A DNA stretch of 64,000 bases, from assembly GCF_014131735.1 (NCBI RefSeq), contig NZ_CP039121.1:1674001-1738000 (forward strand). Direction: 5' to 3'. The position numbers and the translations under genes are program-made. Below the pieces are notes generated by a model, which had not been told where the DNA came from, made no database searches, and saw nothing but the letters and a program-made list of their open reading frames with translations. Shown one piece after another: positions 6,325 to 15,776 of this stretch. The number at the start of each line of letters is the position of its first letter. Position 1 is the first letter of the stretch. Source of the DNA: Lactiplantibacillus plantarum. GTDB taxonomy: Bacteria > Bacillota > Bacilli > Lactobacillales > Lactobacillaceae.

Positions 6325-7665
6325 ATGGAAAATCAGCAACTTGCCCGTAAACTAAAACGCCGTCACGTGCAGATGATTGCGCTTGGTGGCGCGATTGGAA
6401 CCGGGCTCTTTTTAGGCTCCGGTTCAGCAATCAAACAGGCGGGGCCGTCGATCTTGTTGGCTTATGCCATTGGCGGTTTCTTCTGTTACTTGATGATGCG
6501 AGCACTGGGCGAGCTATTATTGTCGGATACGCGTTTACATTCGTTTCTAGAATTCATTAATCGATATTTAGGTAAACGTTTCGAGTTTGCCATTGGGTGG
6601 ACCTATTGGCTCTGCTGGATCAGTTTAGCTATGGCTGACTTGACTGCGAGTGGTATCTACATTCGTTACTGGTTTCCGTGGATCCCGCAGTGGGTGACAC
6701 CCTTAATAATTATTTTGATTTTATTAGTATTCAATATGCTCTCCGTCAGTGCGTTTGGCGAATTAGAATATTGGTTTTCAATGATTAAAGTGGTGGCTAT
6801 CATTGCTTTGATCGTGACGGGGGCTATCTTGATTGGTTCATCGGCCCATGTCGGTGGGCAAACGGTCTCGGTGACAAATTTGGTCAGTCACGGGGGCTTC
6901 TTCCCAACAGGCGTCCAGGGCTTCTTGATGTCGTTTTCGCTCGTTATCTTTGCGTTTACGGGCATCGAAATGGTCGGAATTACAGCTGGGGAAGCCGAAA
7001 ACCCAGAAAAAGAATTACCACGGGCCATCAATAGCTTACCCATTCGAATCTCATTCTTCTACGTGGGCGCTTTGTTCGTGATCATGGCAATTTATCCTTG
7101 GAATCAGATCACGACCAGTCAGTCACCCTTTGTGCAAGTTTTCAGCGACGTTGGGATCAAAGCCGCGGCCAGCATTATCAACTTCGTGGTTCTGACCGCG
7201 GCGCTCTCGGCTTGTAATAGTGCCATCTTCAGTACGAGTCGAACACTATTTACACTTGCGCACGGTGACAACGCGCCGAAATGGATGGGAAAGGTCAATC
7301 GTTACAACGTTCCCGCCCGCTCATTGTTATTCTCATCATTGATCTTACTGGTGATCGTGGCGTTGAATTACGTGATTCCAAGTACCGTCTTCACGTTGAT
7401 CTCTAACGTGGCAACAACCAACTTCATCATTGTTTGGTGTGCCTTGTTGGTGTGCCATTACGTTTACAAACGAACCACTGACAGTACGCATAATCCGTTT
7501 AAGCTGCCCCTGTTCCCTGTTTCCAACATCGCGACCTTGGCCTTCTTTATCGCGGTGACGGTCGTCTTGTGCTTTGATCAAGTCAACCGTTGGGCAGTCA
7601 TCGGTTCAGTCGTTTGGTTCGTCATTTTATTAGTCATCGAACGAAGTATGCATCGCACCGTTTAA
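6325..7665 (+). CDS. amino acid permease (APC superfamily, AAT type)
   Basis: A 446-residue, 12-TM permease. The N terminus has the AAT-family signature KRRHVQMIALGGAIGTGLFL (residues 10-29), followed by GSGSAIKQAGPS, and TM6 has the FTGIEMVGITAGEAENPEKE block. It should take up an amino acid by proton symport. Close relatives transport glycine/D-serine/D-alanine, GABA or aromatic amino acids, and the substrate cannot be assigned from sequence. The ATG at 6325 is preceded by AAGTTGAGG. It is a single-gene transcript ending at hairpin 7680-7740. Confidence 0.85.
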   Translation: MENQQLARKLKRRHVQMIALGGAIGTGLFLGSGSAIKQAGPSILLAYAIGGFFCYLMMRALGELLLSDTRLHSFLEFINRYLGKRFEFAIGWTYWLCWISLAMADLTASGIYIRYWFPWIPQWVTPLIIILILLVFNMLSVSAFGELEYWFSMIKVVAIIALIVTGAILIGSSAHVGGQTVSVTNLVSHGGFFPTGVQGFLMSFSLVIFAFTGIEMVGITAGEAENPEKELPRAINSLPIRISFFYVGALFVIMAIYPWNQITTSQSPFVQVFSDVGIKAAASIINFVVLTAALSACNSAIFSTSRTLFTLAHGDNAPKWMGKVNRYNVPARSLLFSSLILLVIVALNYVIPSTVFTLISNVATTNFIIVWCALLVCHYVYKRTTDSTHNPFKLPLFPVSNIATLAFFIAVTVVLCFDQVNRWAVIGSVVWFVILLVIERSMHRTV

Positions 7666-7679
7666 AAACGATAATTGTA

Positions 7680-7740
7680 ATCACCGGTCATCAGTCTTGG
7701 TAAACCCAATTAGTTTACCAGCTAATGGCCGGCGATTTTT
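7680..7740 (+). terminator. terminator of the permease gene
   Basis: ATCACCGGTCAT pairs with ATGGCCGGCGAT (one mismatch, one wobble) around an inner TGGTAAA/TTTACCA hairpin, followed by TTTTT. Confidence 0.75.
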
Positions 7741-7779
7741 GTAAGGTGCAATAATCACCCCTAATAGTGCATTCTATTC

Positions 7780-7785
7780 TATAAT
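7780..7785 (+). promoter_or_regulatory. candidate -10 box of lipoprotein gene
   Basis: TATAAT lies 73 bases before the ATG at 7858; the -35 region is not clear. Confidence 0.35.
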
Positions 7786-7857
7786 TAAGTCAAACATCAT
7801 GGACGTTGCTGACGACCACGTATCAGCCGTGACATGATTATTGGGGAGGGGAACAGT

Positions 7858-8742
7858 ATGAATTATCGCAACTTGCTCGTATTACCACTTGCCGTCTTGT
7901 TGGTCGGCTGTTCATCACCAACACACCAGGATTCCAAGTCAACTAGTCAGACGACCACGAGTGCCAAGGCAACGGTTAGCAGCACCCAAAAGAAGGCTAA
8001 GGCTACCAGTAGTACTAGTAGTCGGCCTCAAACCGCAGCCACGCGCTCGTCTAGAACAGCGCGTGAGCGGGCCGCCAGCGCCGCTAACAAGTCGGTCACC
8101 CAGCCCACGGCTACGACCCGGCTGGCAGCATTGAATCAACAATTGACTAAGACGTTGGGAAAGCAGGCGCTCGTTCCACAAGTCGATGGGTTAACTAGTG
8201 GCAGTTCGAAGTTGAACATGCGCTATTCAGGTGACGCAGCCAATTACACCATCAATTATAGTGTGGGACAACAGGCCCAGCCATTCAACGCGGCGGCCGT
8301 GGTGGATGAAACGGCTTATGCGACTGTCACTAAGACGACCTATGCGACAACTAATGCCGCGGCCCAGCAGGTGGGTTATCGTGATAATAAATCCACAGCA
8401 GGGCTGCCAACCGTCGATCTCGGTCATCAAATCACCGCGCATATCGACGCGGGTGCTGGTCAACGATATATCATGTGGAATGAGGGCCGCTGGTCGTTGA
8501 CCGTGCATGCGAACATGATGCACGAAGATGCGGGCGTCGCGTTAGCTAAACAGGCCGTCGCTACTTTCGAGCAGGTCTACTTACCAGCACCACAGTCGGT
8601 CGGCGCCATCACTTTTGACGCGATTTCGTCAGGCTCTGGACCTTTAGACCAAGTTATCCAATGGCAAGCTGGTAAAGTGGTTTATCAAGTCAAGGCTCAA
8701 GAGATGGCAACGGCTATCAAAATGGCTGCCAGTATGCAATAA
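7858..8742 (+). CDS. lipoprotein of unknown function
   Basis: A 294-residue protein with a type II signal peptide: MNYRNLLVLPLAVLLVGCSS, lipobox LVGC, so the mature N-terminal Cys would be lipidated and the protein held on the outer face of the membrane. A Ser/Thr/Lys/Ala-rich linker of about 75 residues follows, then a 190-residue globular region with no recognised domain (contains INYSVGQQAQPFNA and RYIMWNEGRWSLTVHANMM). The ATG at 7858 has a GGGGAGGGG site; an upstream in-frame ATG (7834) would spoil the signal peptide. It is transcribed alone, ending at the hairpin 8790-8842. Confidence 0.8.
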   Translation: MNYRNLLVLPLAVLLVGCSSPTHQDSKSTSQTTTSAKATVSSTQKKAKATSSTSSRPQTAATRSSRTARERAASAANKSVTQPTATTRLAALNQQLTKTLGKQALVPQVDGLTSGSSKLNMRYSGDAANYTINYSVGQQAQPFNAAAVVDETAYATVTKTTYATTNAAAQQVGYRDNKSTAGLPTVDLGHQITAHIDAGAGQRYIMWNEGRWSLTVHANMMHEDAGVALAKQAVATFEQVYLPAPQSVGAITFDAISSGSGPLDQVIQWQAGKVVYQVKAQEMATAIKMAASMQ

Positions 8743-8789
8743 TCAATAACTAGTTTCTACGCTCGTTAAATTAAGCAGTGAGCTGATAA

Positions 8790-8842
8790 ACAAAAGTAGC
8801 AGCGTAATCAGCCAGAGATGGCTAGTACACTGCTACTTTTGT
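8790..8842. terminator. bidirectional terminator
   Basis: ACAAAAGTAGCAG and CTGCTACTTTTGT form a perfect 13-bp stem with A/T tracts on both sides, between converging genes. Confidence 0.9.
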
Positions 8843-8892
8843 TGGTTAGGCGTTATTTTCATCTCATTCGACTGCCAGCTGGTGAATCGCGA

Positions 8893-9243
8893 CTATTGAT
8901 CAGTCGGAGATTGGCGCAGTTGTTGTTCGATGGGCTGCGTCGCTTTTAAGATAAGTGCTTGGTCACTCAGCGAGATGATACGGTGGTGGGTGATCACGGC
9001 AGAATCAGTTAATGCTTGGTAAACAGCCGCTGCAACCACCCAACAAGTATCTGTGTCGTAATCACGCGCATGCAGTAAATCATAACCGTCACTCATATCT
9101 AGGTAGACTTGAAAGCCGATACCTAGCCGCGCCTGTAATCGTTTCGCATAACGTTGATAAAGCGCGCGATTGGCCTCAGGGTCGGGGGTCGGCCCGATAA
9201 TCCGTTCACCGAGTTGTAAGTTTGGCACTAAGCGCACTTGCAT
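8893..9243 (-). CDS. hypothetical protein
   Basis: A 116-residue soluble protein starting MQVRLVPNLQLGERIIG. The ATG at 9243 has an AAAGGAGG site upstream at good spacing, and composition matches the neighbours, so it is a real gene. No domain was recognised. Conspicuous segments are RALYQRYAKRLQARLGIGF and YDTDTCWVVAAAVYQALTD. It lies alone between two terminators, so it seems to be monocistronic. Confidence 0.65.
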   Translation of the reverse strand: MQVRLVPNLQLGERIIGPTPDPEANRALYQRYAKRLQARLGIGFQVYLDMSDGYDLLHARDYDTDTCWVVAAAVYQALTDSAVITHHRIISLSDQALILKATQPIEQQLRQSPTDQ

Positions 9244-9302
9244 GTCGGTGCCTCCTTTGCGTTGAAAATTATAATCCTATTTTAGTCTAATCCATTCATG
9301 AA

Positions 9303-9346
9303 ATAAAGGCACTAATCAACCGCAGTTAAGGTGATTAGTGCCTTTA
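9303..9346. terminator. terminator between lactate permease and unknown gene
   Basis: TAAAGGCACTAATCA and TGATTAGTGCCTTTA form a perfect 15-bp stem with a 14-base loop. On the minus strand it follows the lctP stop directly. Confidence 0.8.
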
Positions 9347-9357
9347 TACGCATTCAG

Positions 9358-10950
9358 TTAAGCTACTAGACGTAATAGTAGCCACCCGGCAACGCCAATT
9401 AACAGGGCGTAACCCAGACCTGGTAGTAGTGTTTTACGTAAGATGGCGCCTTCTTGACCACTCAGGCCAACGACTGAGCTGACAGCAACGATATTATGGA
9501 CACAGACCATATTGCCGGCTGCCGCACCGACGAGCTGGGCTGCCAAGATAATCGTGGGCTTCAAACTCGCATTGGCCGCAATATCAGCTTGAATTTGCGC
9601 AAAAGTCAGTGTCGAGACCGTGGTACTACCAGTTACGAACGCCCCTAATTGGCCTAGGAATGGTGCCATGATGACCCAAACACCAGCTAGATAGGTCGCG
9701 ATAAACTTGGCGATATACATTGGCATGCTAGGTAGGTTGGCCTGATTCAAGCCAGAATTAGTGAAGACTTGAACCATGATCAGGGTAACACCGAGGGCAA
9801 TTGCGGTGTTGCCCATCGAACGGATGACCGAATGGGCAGTTGGTAGTAAGGGTTTTAATGAACGGGCTTGTACTAGTAACCCAATGATGGCCGCTACCGC
9901 CAAGATTGTCCCTGGCGAATAGAGGAGTTCCCAATCAGAGTTGATTTGACTATAACCTAGAATGTGGGACCACGATAAGTTAGCATAACGGGTCAAAACC
10001 TGCTTGATCGGTGTCACGACCCGACTAGCGAGTAATAGCACAACGACCAGCAGGTAAGGAAACCAAGCGGTCATCAGGTTCATCGGACTAGGCGCAGGCG
10101 TCTGGGCTGCCATCCCGTTCGTCCGCCATGGCGTCAACTGGCTCGACTTTGGTAACAACCAGTGCAATCGGATCGTGATGATGGCAATAACCAGCGTTCC
10201 CAGCGGTGCGATGATTGAAACAAATTCATAACCCACTAGCCAAGCACTGAGGAGTGCCAGTAGACTGTAAACGAAACCGATCACTAACGCCCAAGGTAAG
10301 ACGGAAAGCCAGCTTTTCAAGCGGTGTGCCTTAGGGCCAAACCACATGATGAGAATTAAAATGAGCACCGCTGGCATTAGCGCACCAACGAATAAATCGA
10401 GTTGCGTGATGCGCAGGCCAATCAAGTTCAAGACGGATGCTTTTTCGGTCACATTACTCAGTCCCACGGTCAATGGTGTTCCAACGGCGCCGAACGCTGC
10501 GGGGGTCGAGTCAGCCACTAAGGCCAAGATAACGGCCGCCATGGGTGAAAAGCCGAGTGCAATTAGTAATGGTGCAGTGACCATCGCTGGGGTCCCGAAG
10601 CCCGAGACACCTTCAATCAAGCCCCCAAATAGGAAGGCTACCAAAACGGTTTGTAGCCGCATGTCAGCAGACAAACTTTGAAAGCCCTGGTTAATCCGGT
10701 CGATTGCACCAGTGGCACGCAAACAGTTGAGCATGAGTAAGGCGCCAAATAAGATCCATAAGATGGGGAGGGCTTTATGAATCGCCTGTAAAATTGAGGC
10801 GGTGAGGACCGTTGGACTAATCTGCCAGAAAAAGTAGCCGGTAATAATCACCACCAGAGCGCTAATGGTCATTCCGCGGGTCGCGGATAAATTCAGTCCC
10901 CCGAGAAGAATCAGTGGCAGGATGATTGCAGCACTTGCAATAAAAATCAT
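9358..10950 (-). CDS. lctP: L-lactate permease
   Basis: A 530-residue membrane protein of the LctP/LldP family, which carries lactate (and glycolate) in symport with protons. The central signature GLIEGVSGFGTPAMVTAPLL (residues about 109-128) and ALVADSTPAAFGAVGTPL (about 143-160) are diagnostic, and a second GQLGAFVTGSTTVS block follows near residue 430. The length fits the family. The ATG at 10950 has an AAGGAGG site. It starts 26 bases after the stop of the upstream MFS gene on the same strand, so the two are probably cotranscribed. It ends at the hairpin 9303-9346. Confidence 0.92.
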   Translation of the reverse strand: MIFIASAAIILPLILLGGLNLSATRGMTISALVVIITGYFFWQISPTVLTASILQAIHKALPILWILFGALLMLNCLRATGAIDRINQGFQSLSADMRLQTVLVAFLFGGLIEGVSGFGTPAMVTAPLLIALGFSPMAAVILALVADSTPAAFGAVGTPLTVGLSNVTEKASVLNLIGLRITQLDLFVGALMPAVLILILIMWFGPKAHRLKSWLSVLPWALVIGFVYSLLALLSAWLVGYEFVSIIAPLGTLVIAIITIRLHWLLPKSSQLTPWRTNGMAAQTPAPSPMNLMTAWFPYLLVVVLLLASRVVTPIKQVLTRYANLSWSHILGYSQINSDWELLYSPGTILAVAAIIGLLVQARSLKPLLPTAHSVIRSMGNTAIALGVTLIMVQVFTNSGLNQANLPSMPMYIAKFIATYLAGVWVIMAPFLGQLGAFVTGSTTVSTLTFAQIQADIAANASLKPTIILAAQLVGAAAGNMVCVHNIVAVSSVVGLSGQEGAILRKTLLPGLGYALLIGVAGWLLLRLVA

Positions 10951-10976
10951 GGTCGTAAAGCCTCCTTAGATGGTGC

Positions 10977-12326
10977 CTAGTCGTTTGACTGTGCTCGTTT
11001 GAAATAATACTGACCGTAGAGCGTGACCAGCGTAACAATCAGAGAAATCGCCGTTAAGGGCCAAACCATCCCGACTAGATAAGTGTTCTTCAAAGCGGTT
11101 GAAGCTGGATTGAAGAAATTGAGCAAGTTTAATTGTCGAAAACTGCTAACAATTACTAAGAGGCCGAAGAAACACAGTTGACAAAGCAGGCCCCCATAAG
11201 TGGAAAAGCGATATTTATGAATAATTGCGAGATCTGGATCATCAACCTCAGTGGCATAAACGCTAGTATTAATGGCTGGGTTTTCAAAACCGACGTACAA
11301 TGAGATCAGGAGCAAACCGGCAACGTATAAAACGGGTTGGGCCGTGGCAACTAACAAATGGCCGACAATCAGGCCACCGCGTGCAATCGTGGTGGCACGA
11401 TGTAAGTCATGCTGTCCCAATAATAAATATAGTGGCCGGCCGGTCTCAAAGCCCAACAAATAGATGGCGAAGACCAGGTACATCCCCATTTTGCCAAAGA
11501 CAAAGACACCGAAGAAACTATTAAACAGTAGGACAAAACTCAGTAAAAAGCCCCGATCAACGATCCGTAGTTTGTTAGCCGGCATGGCTTGCCAATCAGC
11601 AGCTAGTTCTAGATTTAGTAGAACAATGGCCACGACGATAATTCCTAATACGGCCGGTAGTGCGATTTGTAGGCTCGCCTTACGAAGCAACGTCAGTAAA
11701 CCAATCGCAGCAAAGAAGACGATAAAAACCACAACGCGCCACGGCTTGACGGGACGTACTTGGGCCATTTCATGTTGATCGTAAAATGCGAGCGAAAACT
11801 GACTCAGCAAACGGCCAGCAGGCAACGCAATGATAAATAGTAGCGCCAGTAGGATAAAGGCAAGCCGGTAACCCCAGTTCAGCGCAAAATCTAGCACAAA
11901 GAGAATGCCGAGAACTAAGAAAATCAACCAGTAAATTTTCTTTAACTTAAAATCCGTCTGCGCGGACAAGTGTAACTTGATCGTCAAGTAATAGGGCCAG
12001 ATGTTGGCGGATGTATATCCTAAGAATAGGGCCCCAGCCAGCACGGCCACGATGTTAGCCGTCAAACTGAACAACAAGCTACCAAACGCACCCAGCCAGA
12101 GGCAAATGAGCAAATAACTACTAGCCTTGAGGTTTAGGTGCTTAGTCCCAAAGACGCTCGCCGCCCGGGCCACGTAGAAGACCACGATCGCAGCTAAGTA
12201 ATTCGCGTTGTGGGTCTGCTGATACTTAAAGAGAATTAGAACGTAGGGTAGGACAATACCGACGTTAGCCAAGAAGTTAAGCGTCGCGACAGAGAAGTCC
12301 AACCCAGAGTTTCGTAGACGAGTCAA
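10977..12326 (-). CDS. MFS transporter of unknown substrate
   Basis: A 449-residue polytopic protein with about 12 hydrophobic segments and a basic N terminus (MTRLRNSGLDFSVATLNFLA). The A-motif region is weakly conserved, so the MFS call comes from overall layout. The start is a TTG at 12326 after GGTTGTGATTATC, a loose match to GGAGGTGAT; no in-frame ATG is better placed. Its close coupling to lctP suggests a linked role in carboxylate or fermentation-product transport, but that is only inference from position. Confidence 0.65.
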   Translation of the reverse strand: MTRLRNSGLDFSVATLNFLANVGIVLPYVLILFKYQQTHNANYLAAIVVFYVARAASVFGTKHLNLKASSYLLICLWLGAFGSLLFSLTANIVAVLAGALFLGYTSANIWPYYLTIKLHLSAQTDFKLKKIYWLIFLVLGILFVLDFALNWGYRLAFILLALLFIIALPAGRLLSQFSLAFYDQHEMAQVRPVKPWRVVVFIVFFAAIGLLTLLRKASLQIALPAVLGIIVVAIVLLNLELAADWQAMPANKLRIVDRGFLLSFVLLFNSFFGVFVFGKMGMYLVFAIYLLGFETGRPLYLLLGQHDLHRATTIARGGLIVGHLLVATAQPVLYVAGLLLISLYVGFENPAINTSVYATEVDDPDLAIIHKYRFSTYGGLLCQLCFFGLLVIVSSFRQLNLLNFFNPASTALKNTYLVGMVWPLTAISLIVTLVTLYGQYYFKRAQSND

Positions 12327-12928
12327 AGATAATCACAACCATTTCGTTAGTTTTTCTAGGCCTAGTATACCAATTAATTAGAGCTAATGCTGACAAAAGG
12401 ATATGTCGGCCGTAACATCGTTAGAATATAAATAGCCTGATGAGTTGCAAATAATATAATTATGTAACACGTTACTTTAACTTAATATCTAAACACCACA
12501 AAACAATCCAAAAACCGTTATCAATTGAATAACCGTCAAGAACAGTTCATAATAGTAGTAACCTTTATGCTAAAAATTACTATACCAAACTAGATTTAAG
12601 TCTAAAATACACCACATATCTTCGAGTAGCACCATCGCTGTGTCGTTATGTATACTGCAATTCGGCAAAAAATTAATAATTCTTTATTATTTGCCTCTTG
12701 TCGACAGGGTAGTACTTGTATTAAATTAGATATGTTATGGTAGTGAACGTACTATATTTGTAGGCTTTTTCTTAACGTAGCCATGTTTTATTTTAGGAAT
12801 AGCGAATTATGTATCATACTATTCTTGTCTTGCTAGTGTTTGACTTAATAAGGACAAGTTCATAAAAAATCCATAATTCTCGTTTATAATTGTTTAATAA
12901 TATGTACCATGAATGGAGTAATGTTGAT
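12327..12928. other. AT-rich intergenic region upstream of tarI
   Basis: About 600 bases between divergent units hold no gene. The DNA is clearly more AT-rich than its surroundings. Seen: CTAGGCCTAG near 12356, an imperfect inverted repeat GTAAC-AC-GTTAC at 12464-12475, a TTGACT (12840-12845) with TAAAAA 17 bp on, and TATAAT at 12885-12890 close to tarI. These could carry the tar promoters and regulator sites; none is certain. Confidence 0.5.
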
Positions 12929-13630
12929 ATGATTTATGCTCAGATTTTAGCTGGCGGTAAGGGTACTCGCATGGGGAACGTCCCGATGCCTAAACAGTTT
13001 TTGACCTTAGCAGGCAAGCCAATTTTAATTCATACCGTTGAAAAGTTTGTACTGGAAAGTCGCTTTGATGCGATTTTAGTTGTTTGCCCTGCCGACTGGT
13101 TGAGTCACACACAGGATCTAATCAAAAAATACATCTCAGACGAACGAGTTCACGTGGTTACCGGTGGCTCTGAACGTAACGAAACTTTGATGAAAGGTAT
13201 CGACTATATCCAAGAAAATTATGGTAGCCACGATGATGACATCGTCGTGACTCACGATGCCGTACGGCCTTTTATCACGCAACGTATCATCAATGATAAT
13301 ATTGAAGCGGCTTTAGAGCACCCAGCAGTTGATACGGTGGTGCCAGCTATTGATACGATTGTGCAAGGAACAGAAGGCAAAATCGACGATATCCCAGTGC
13401 GTTCAACTATGTATCAGGGGCAAACACCACAAAGTTTTAATATCAAAACACTAGTTGAATCTTACAACGCCTTAACTGATGCCCAAAAGGAAACTTTGTC
13501 AGATTCTTGCAAGATTTGCTTGTTAGCAGGTCAAGAAGTGACCTTAGTGCGGGGCGAAAACTATAATTTCAAGATTACAACGCCTTACGATTTAAGAGTT
13601 GCTTCTGCTTTAGTAGAAACGAGGGACTAA
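12929..13630 (+). CDS. tarI: ribitol-5-phosphate cytidylyltransferase
   Basis: A 233-residue IspD/TarI-family nucleotidyltransferase that makes CDP-ribitol from CTP and D-ribitol 5-phosphate for wall teichoic acid. The CTP-binding loop is MIYAQILAGGKGTRMG followed by MPKQF; further family blocks are VTGGSERNETLMKG and VVTHDAVRPF. I chose the ATG at 12929 (MIYAQIL) because family members begin there and a GGAG site lies upstream; the frame is open to 12890 without support. It overlaps nothing and is one base from tarJ, the first of a four-gene operon. Confidence 0.92.
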   Translation: MIYAQILAGGKGTRMGNVPMPKQFLTLAGKPILIHTVEKFVLESRFDAILVVCPADWLSHTQDLIKKYISDERVHVVTGGSERNETLMKGIDYIQENYGSHDDDIVVTHDAVRPFITQRIINDNIEAALEHPAVDTVVPAIDTIVQGTEGKIDDIPVRSTMYQGQTPQSFNIKTLVESYNALTDAQKETLSDSCKICLLAGQEVTLVRGENYNFKITTPYDLRVASALVETRD

Positions 13631-13631
13631 T

Positions 13632-14657
13632 ATGTTAAATCAAGTTTATCGCTTAGTAGATCCTCGTCAGTTTGAAGTGCAAACTGTTGCTGAAGAGATC
13701 ACCAATAATGATATTATTGTGCGGCCACGCTTTTTATCCGTTTGTCATGCGGATACTCGTTACTTTACGGGTCAACGACCACAAGCGACCTTACGGCAGA
13801 AATTACCAATGGCGCTCATTCACGAAGGCGTTGGTGAAGTCGTCAAGGATCCTCAAGATAAATTTAAGCCAGGAACATTAGTGGCAATGGTACCAAATAC
13901 TCCGTTTGAAACAGATCCCATCATTAAAGAGAACTATTTACCATCTTCTAAGTTCCGTTCCAGTGGTTATGATGGCTTCATGCAGGAGTATGTGAGTCTG
14001 CATCGGGACCGTGCGATTGTCGTACCAGATAACTTTGATCATCAAATGTCTGCTTTTATTGAAATGGTCTCAGTTGGTGTTCACGCGCTCACACAATTAG
14101 AAGGCGTCATGGATGCTGATCGTAAAGTCATTGGCATTTGGGGCGATGGTAATTTAGGATTTATTACCGCAACCCTTGTCAAGCAAATTTTTCCAGACAG
14201 CCAACTCATGATTTTTGGGCGCCATCAGTCTAAGCTCGATTATTTCTCATTTGCTGACAAAACCTATTTAGTTGATGATATTCCGAATGATTTAAAGGTC
14301 AGCCAAGCACTAGAATGTACTGGTGGCCGGGGGAGCGAATCAGCAATTGCTCAAATCATCCAGCATATCCGACCGATGGGGACGGCCATTTTGATGGGCG
14401 TCTCAGAAGATCCAGTTGGCATTGACACGCGTTCCGTGCTTGCAGAAGGCTTAACACTACGTGGCGTAAGCCGAAGTGGCCGCGCTGATTTTCAACGAGC
14501 TGTTGATATTTTGACGGATAGCCCCGTTACACGGGAACGGTTGCAGAACTTAGTGTGCTTCACTCGCAAGGTCAGCACAATCCAGGACATCACTGATTTC
14601 TTTGAAGGGGCCTTAACCAACTATTGGGGCAAGGCGGTGATGGAGTGGGACGTTTAA
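13632..14657 (+). CDS. tarJ: ribulose-5-phosphate reductase (TarJ)
   Basis: A 341-residue zinc-type alcohol dehydrogenase relative that reduces D-ribulose 5-phosphate to D-ribitol 5-phosphate with NADPH, supplying TarI. Seen are the N-terminal metal/catalytic region (SVCHADTRYFTGQRP, then ALIHEGVGEVV), the Rossmann segment (VIGIWGDGNLGFITATLVK) and the length expected of TarJ. The ATG at 13632 follows GAGGG in the 3' end of tarI, with one base between the genes, so translation is probably coupled. Its last 13 bases overlap the start of the next gene. Confidence 0.92.
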   Translation: MLNQVYRLVDPRQFEVQTVAEEITNNDIIVRPRFLSVCHADTRYFTGQRPQATLRQKLPMALIHEGVGEVVKDPQDKFKPGTLVAMVPNTPFETDPIIKENYLPSSKFRSSGYDGFMQEYVSLHRDRAIVVPDNFDHQMSAFIEMVSVGVHALTQLEGVMDADRKVIGIWGDGNLGFITATLVKQIFPDSQLMIFGRHQSKLDYFSFADKTYLVDDIPNDLKVSQALECTGGRGSESAIAQIIQHIRPMGTAILMGVSEDPVGIDTRSVLAEGLTLRGVSRSGRADFQRAVDILTDSPVTRERLQNLVCFTRKVSTIQDITDFFEGALTNYWGKAVMEWDV

Positions 14658-15751
14658 AGACGTTAAAGCTAACGCTATTACGCGCTAGCTTTAATCTTTT
14701 ATACCAGCTTTTTTACTTTCTAGGTGGTCCTAGGAAGCATCGGGTTACTTTTGCAACGATGCGAAGTAACCAGTTAACTGATAATTTGAAGGCGCTACAC
14801 GCCCAGTTCGAAAAAGATGGCCAGATGGATATTCGCGTTTTTTGTTATCATTATGACCGGACTTTTAAAAGTAAACTCGGATTTTTAGTGGCGTCAATAC
14901 GGGCTTTACACATTATTGCTCGTTCCGAAATGCTGATTATTGATGATTATTTTTTTCCACTGTATGCTATTAATAAACATGCTAATAATCAGGTCGTCCA
15001 ATTGTGGCACGCAATTGGGTCTTTAAAACGTTTTGGTTTAAGTTTACCAACGGCTTCACAAAGTGTGCTTAAACCACATACGAATTATGATTGGGTCTTT
15101 ATTAATTCTGAAATTGATAAACCTGCTTATGTGGATGCCTTTGACGTCGATCCTGATCACGTGATTGCCAGTGGCGAACCGATGATGGACGAATTAATGC
15201 GCCAGCACCCTGAAACACACTCGGGTAATAAACGCATGCTATATTCGCCCACTTACCGACCAGGTATGCATGGTGAGGCACAGGTTCTGGCCTATGTCCG
15301 TGAATTTGTGAATGCCAGTCAACAACTACAGGAGCCTTGGGATATTTATATTTCATTACATCCGTACCTTAAGTTACCAAATTGGCATTTACCATCGCAT
15401 GTACATGTTTTTCAGGATGCGACTCGTGTTAAGCAAATTATGCCAACAATGGACTTGTTTATTACGGATTACTCGTCATTATCACTTAATTTCAGTTACT
15501 TTGAACGTCCAATTTTACTCTATACACCTGATTATCAAAATTATATTAAGACGTGTGGTTTTTATGTTGATTACTATCAATATTTGGGTGCACCACATTT
15601 TGATCGAGCTCCAGCAATCATGACGTTTATTAATCATGACCTGGAAAAGCTCGACCTTGATTATGTCCATGATTTGAAAGCAAAGACTTTTCCGCATCAA
15701 GATGGAAATAACGCACAACGAGTATTTCAGTTTTTGATGAAACAACTCTAA
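14645..15751 (+). CDS. tarK: CDP-ribitol/CDP-glycerol phosphotransferase family (TarK-like)
   Basis: A 368-residue enzyme of the CDP-glycerol glycerophosphotransferase family. Characteristic blocks are VQLWHAIGSLKRFG, SGEPMMDEL, YSPTYRPG, SLHPYLK and FITDYSSLSLNF. The short single-domain form fits the priming transferase that starts the poly(ribitol phosphate) chain. A GTG at 14645 after AAGGCGGTGATGGA is the best start; it overlaps tarJ by 13 bases. A hydrophobic, basic N-terminal stretch (SFNLLYQLFYFLGG) suggests membrane contact. The TarK name follows from the tarIJKL order known for L. plantarum; primase versus polymerase cannot be decided from motifs alone. Confidence 0.8.
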   Translation: MGRLKTLKLTLLRASFNLLYQLFYFLGGPRKHRVTFATMRSNQLTDNLKALHAQFEKDGQMDIRVFCYHYDRTFKSKLGFLVASIRALHIIARSEMLIIDDYFFPLYAINKHANNQVVQLWHAIGSLKRFGLSLPTASQSVLKPHTNYDWVFINSEIDKPAYVDAFDVDPDHVIASGEPMMDELMRQHPETHSGNKRMLYSPTYRPGMHGEAQVLAYVREFVNASQQLQEPWDIYISLHPYLKLPNWHLPSHVHVFQDATRVKQIMPTMDLFITDYSSLSLNFSYFERPILLYTPDYQNYIKTCGFYVDYYQYLGAPHFDRAPAIMTFINHDLEKLDLDYVHDLKAKTFPHQDGNNAQRVFQFLMKQL

Positions 15752-15776
15752 ATATTTAGTAGGGAGCGCATAATTT

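Noticed and set aside
10346-10681. 111-codon plus-strand frame inside lctP
   Set aside because: Antisense to a well supported permease gene; no start signal.
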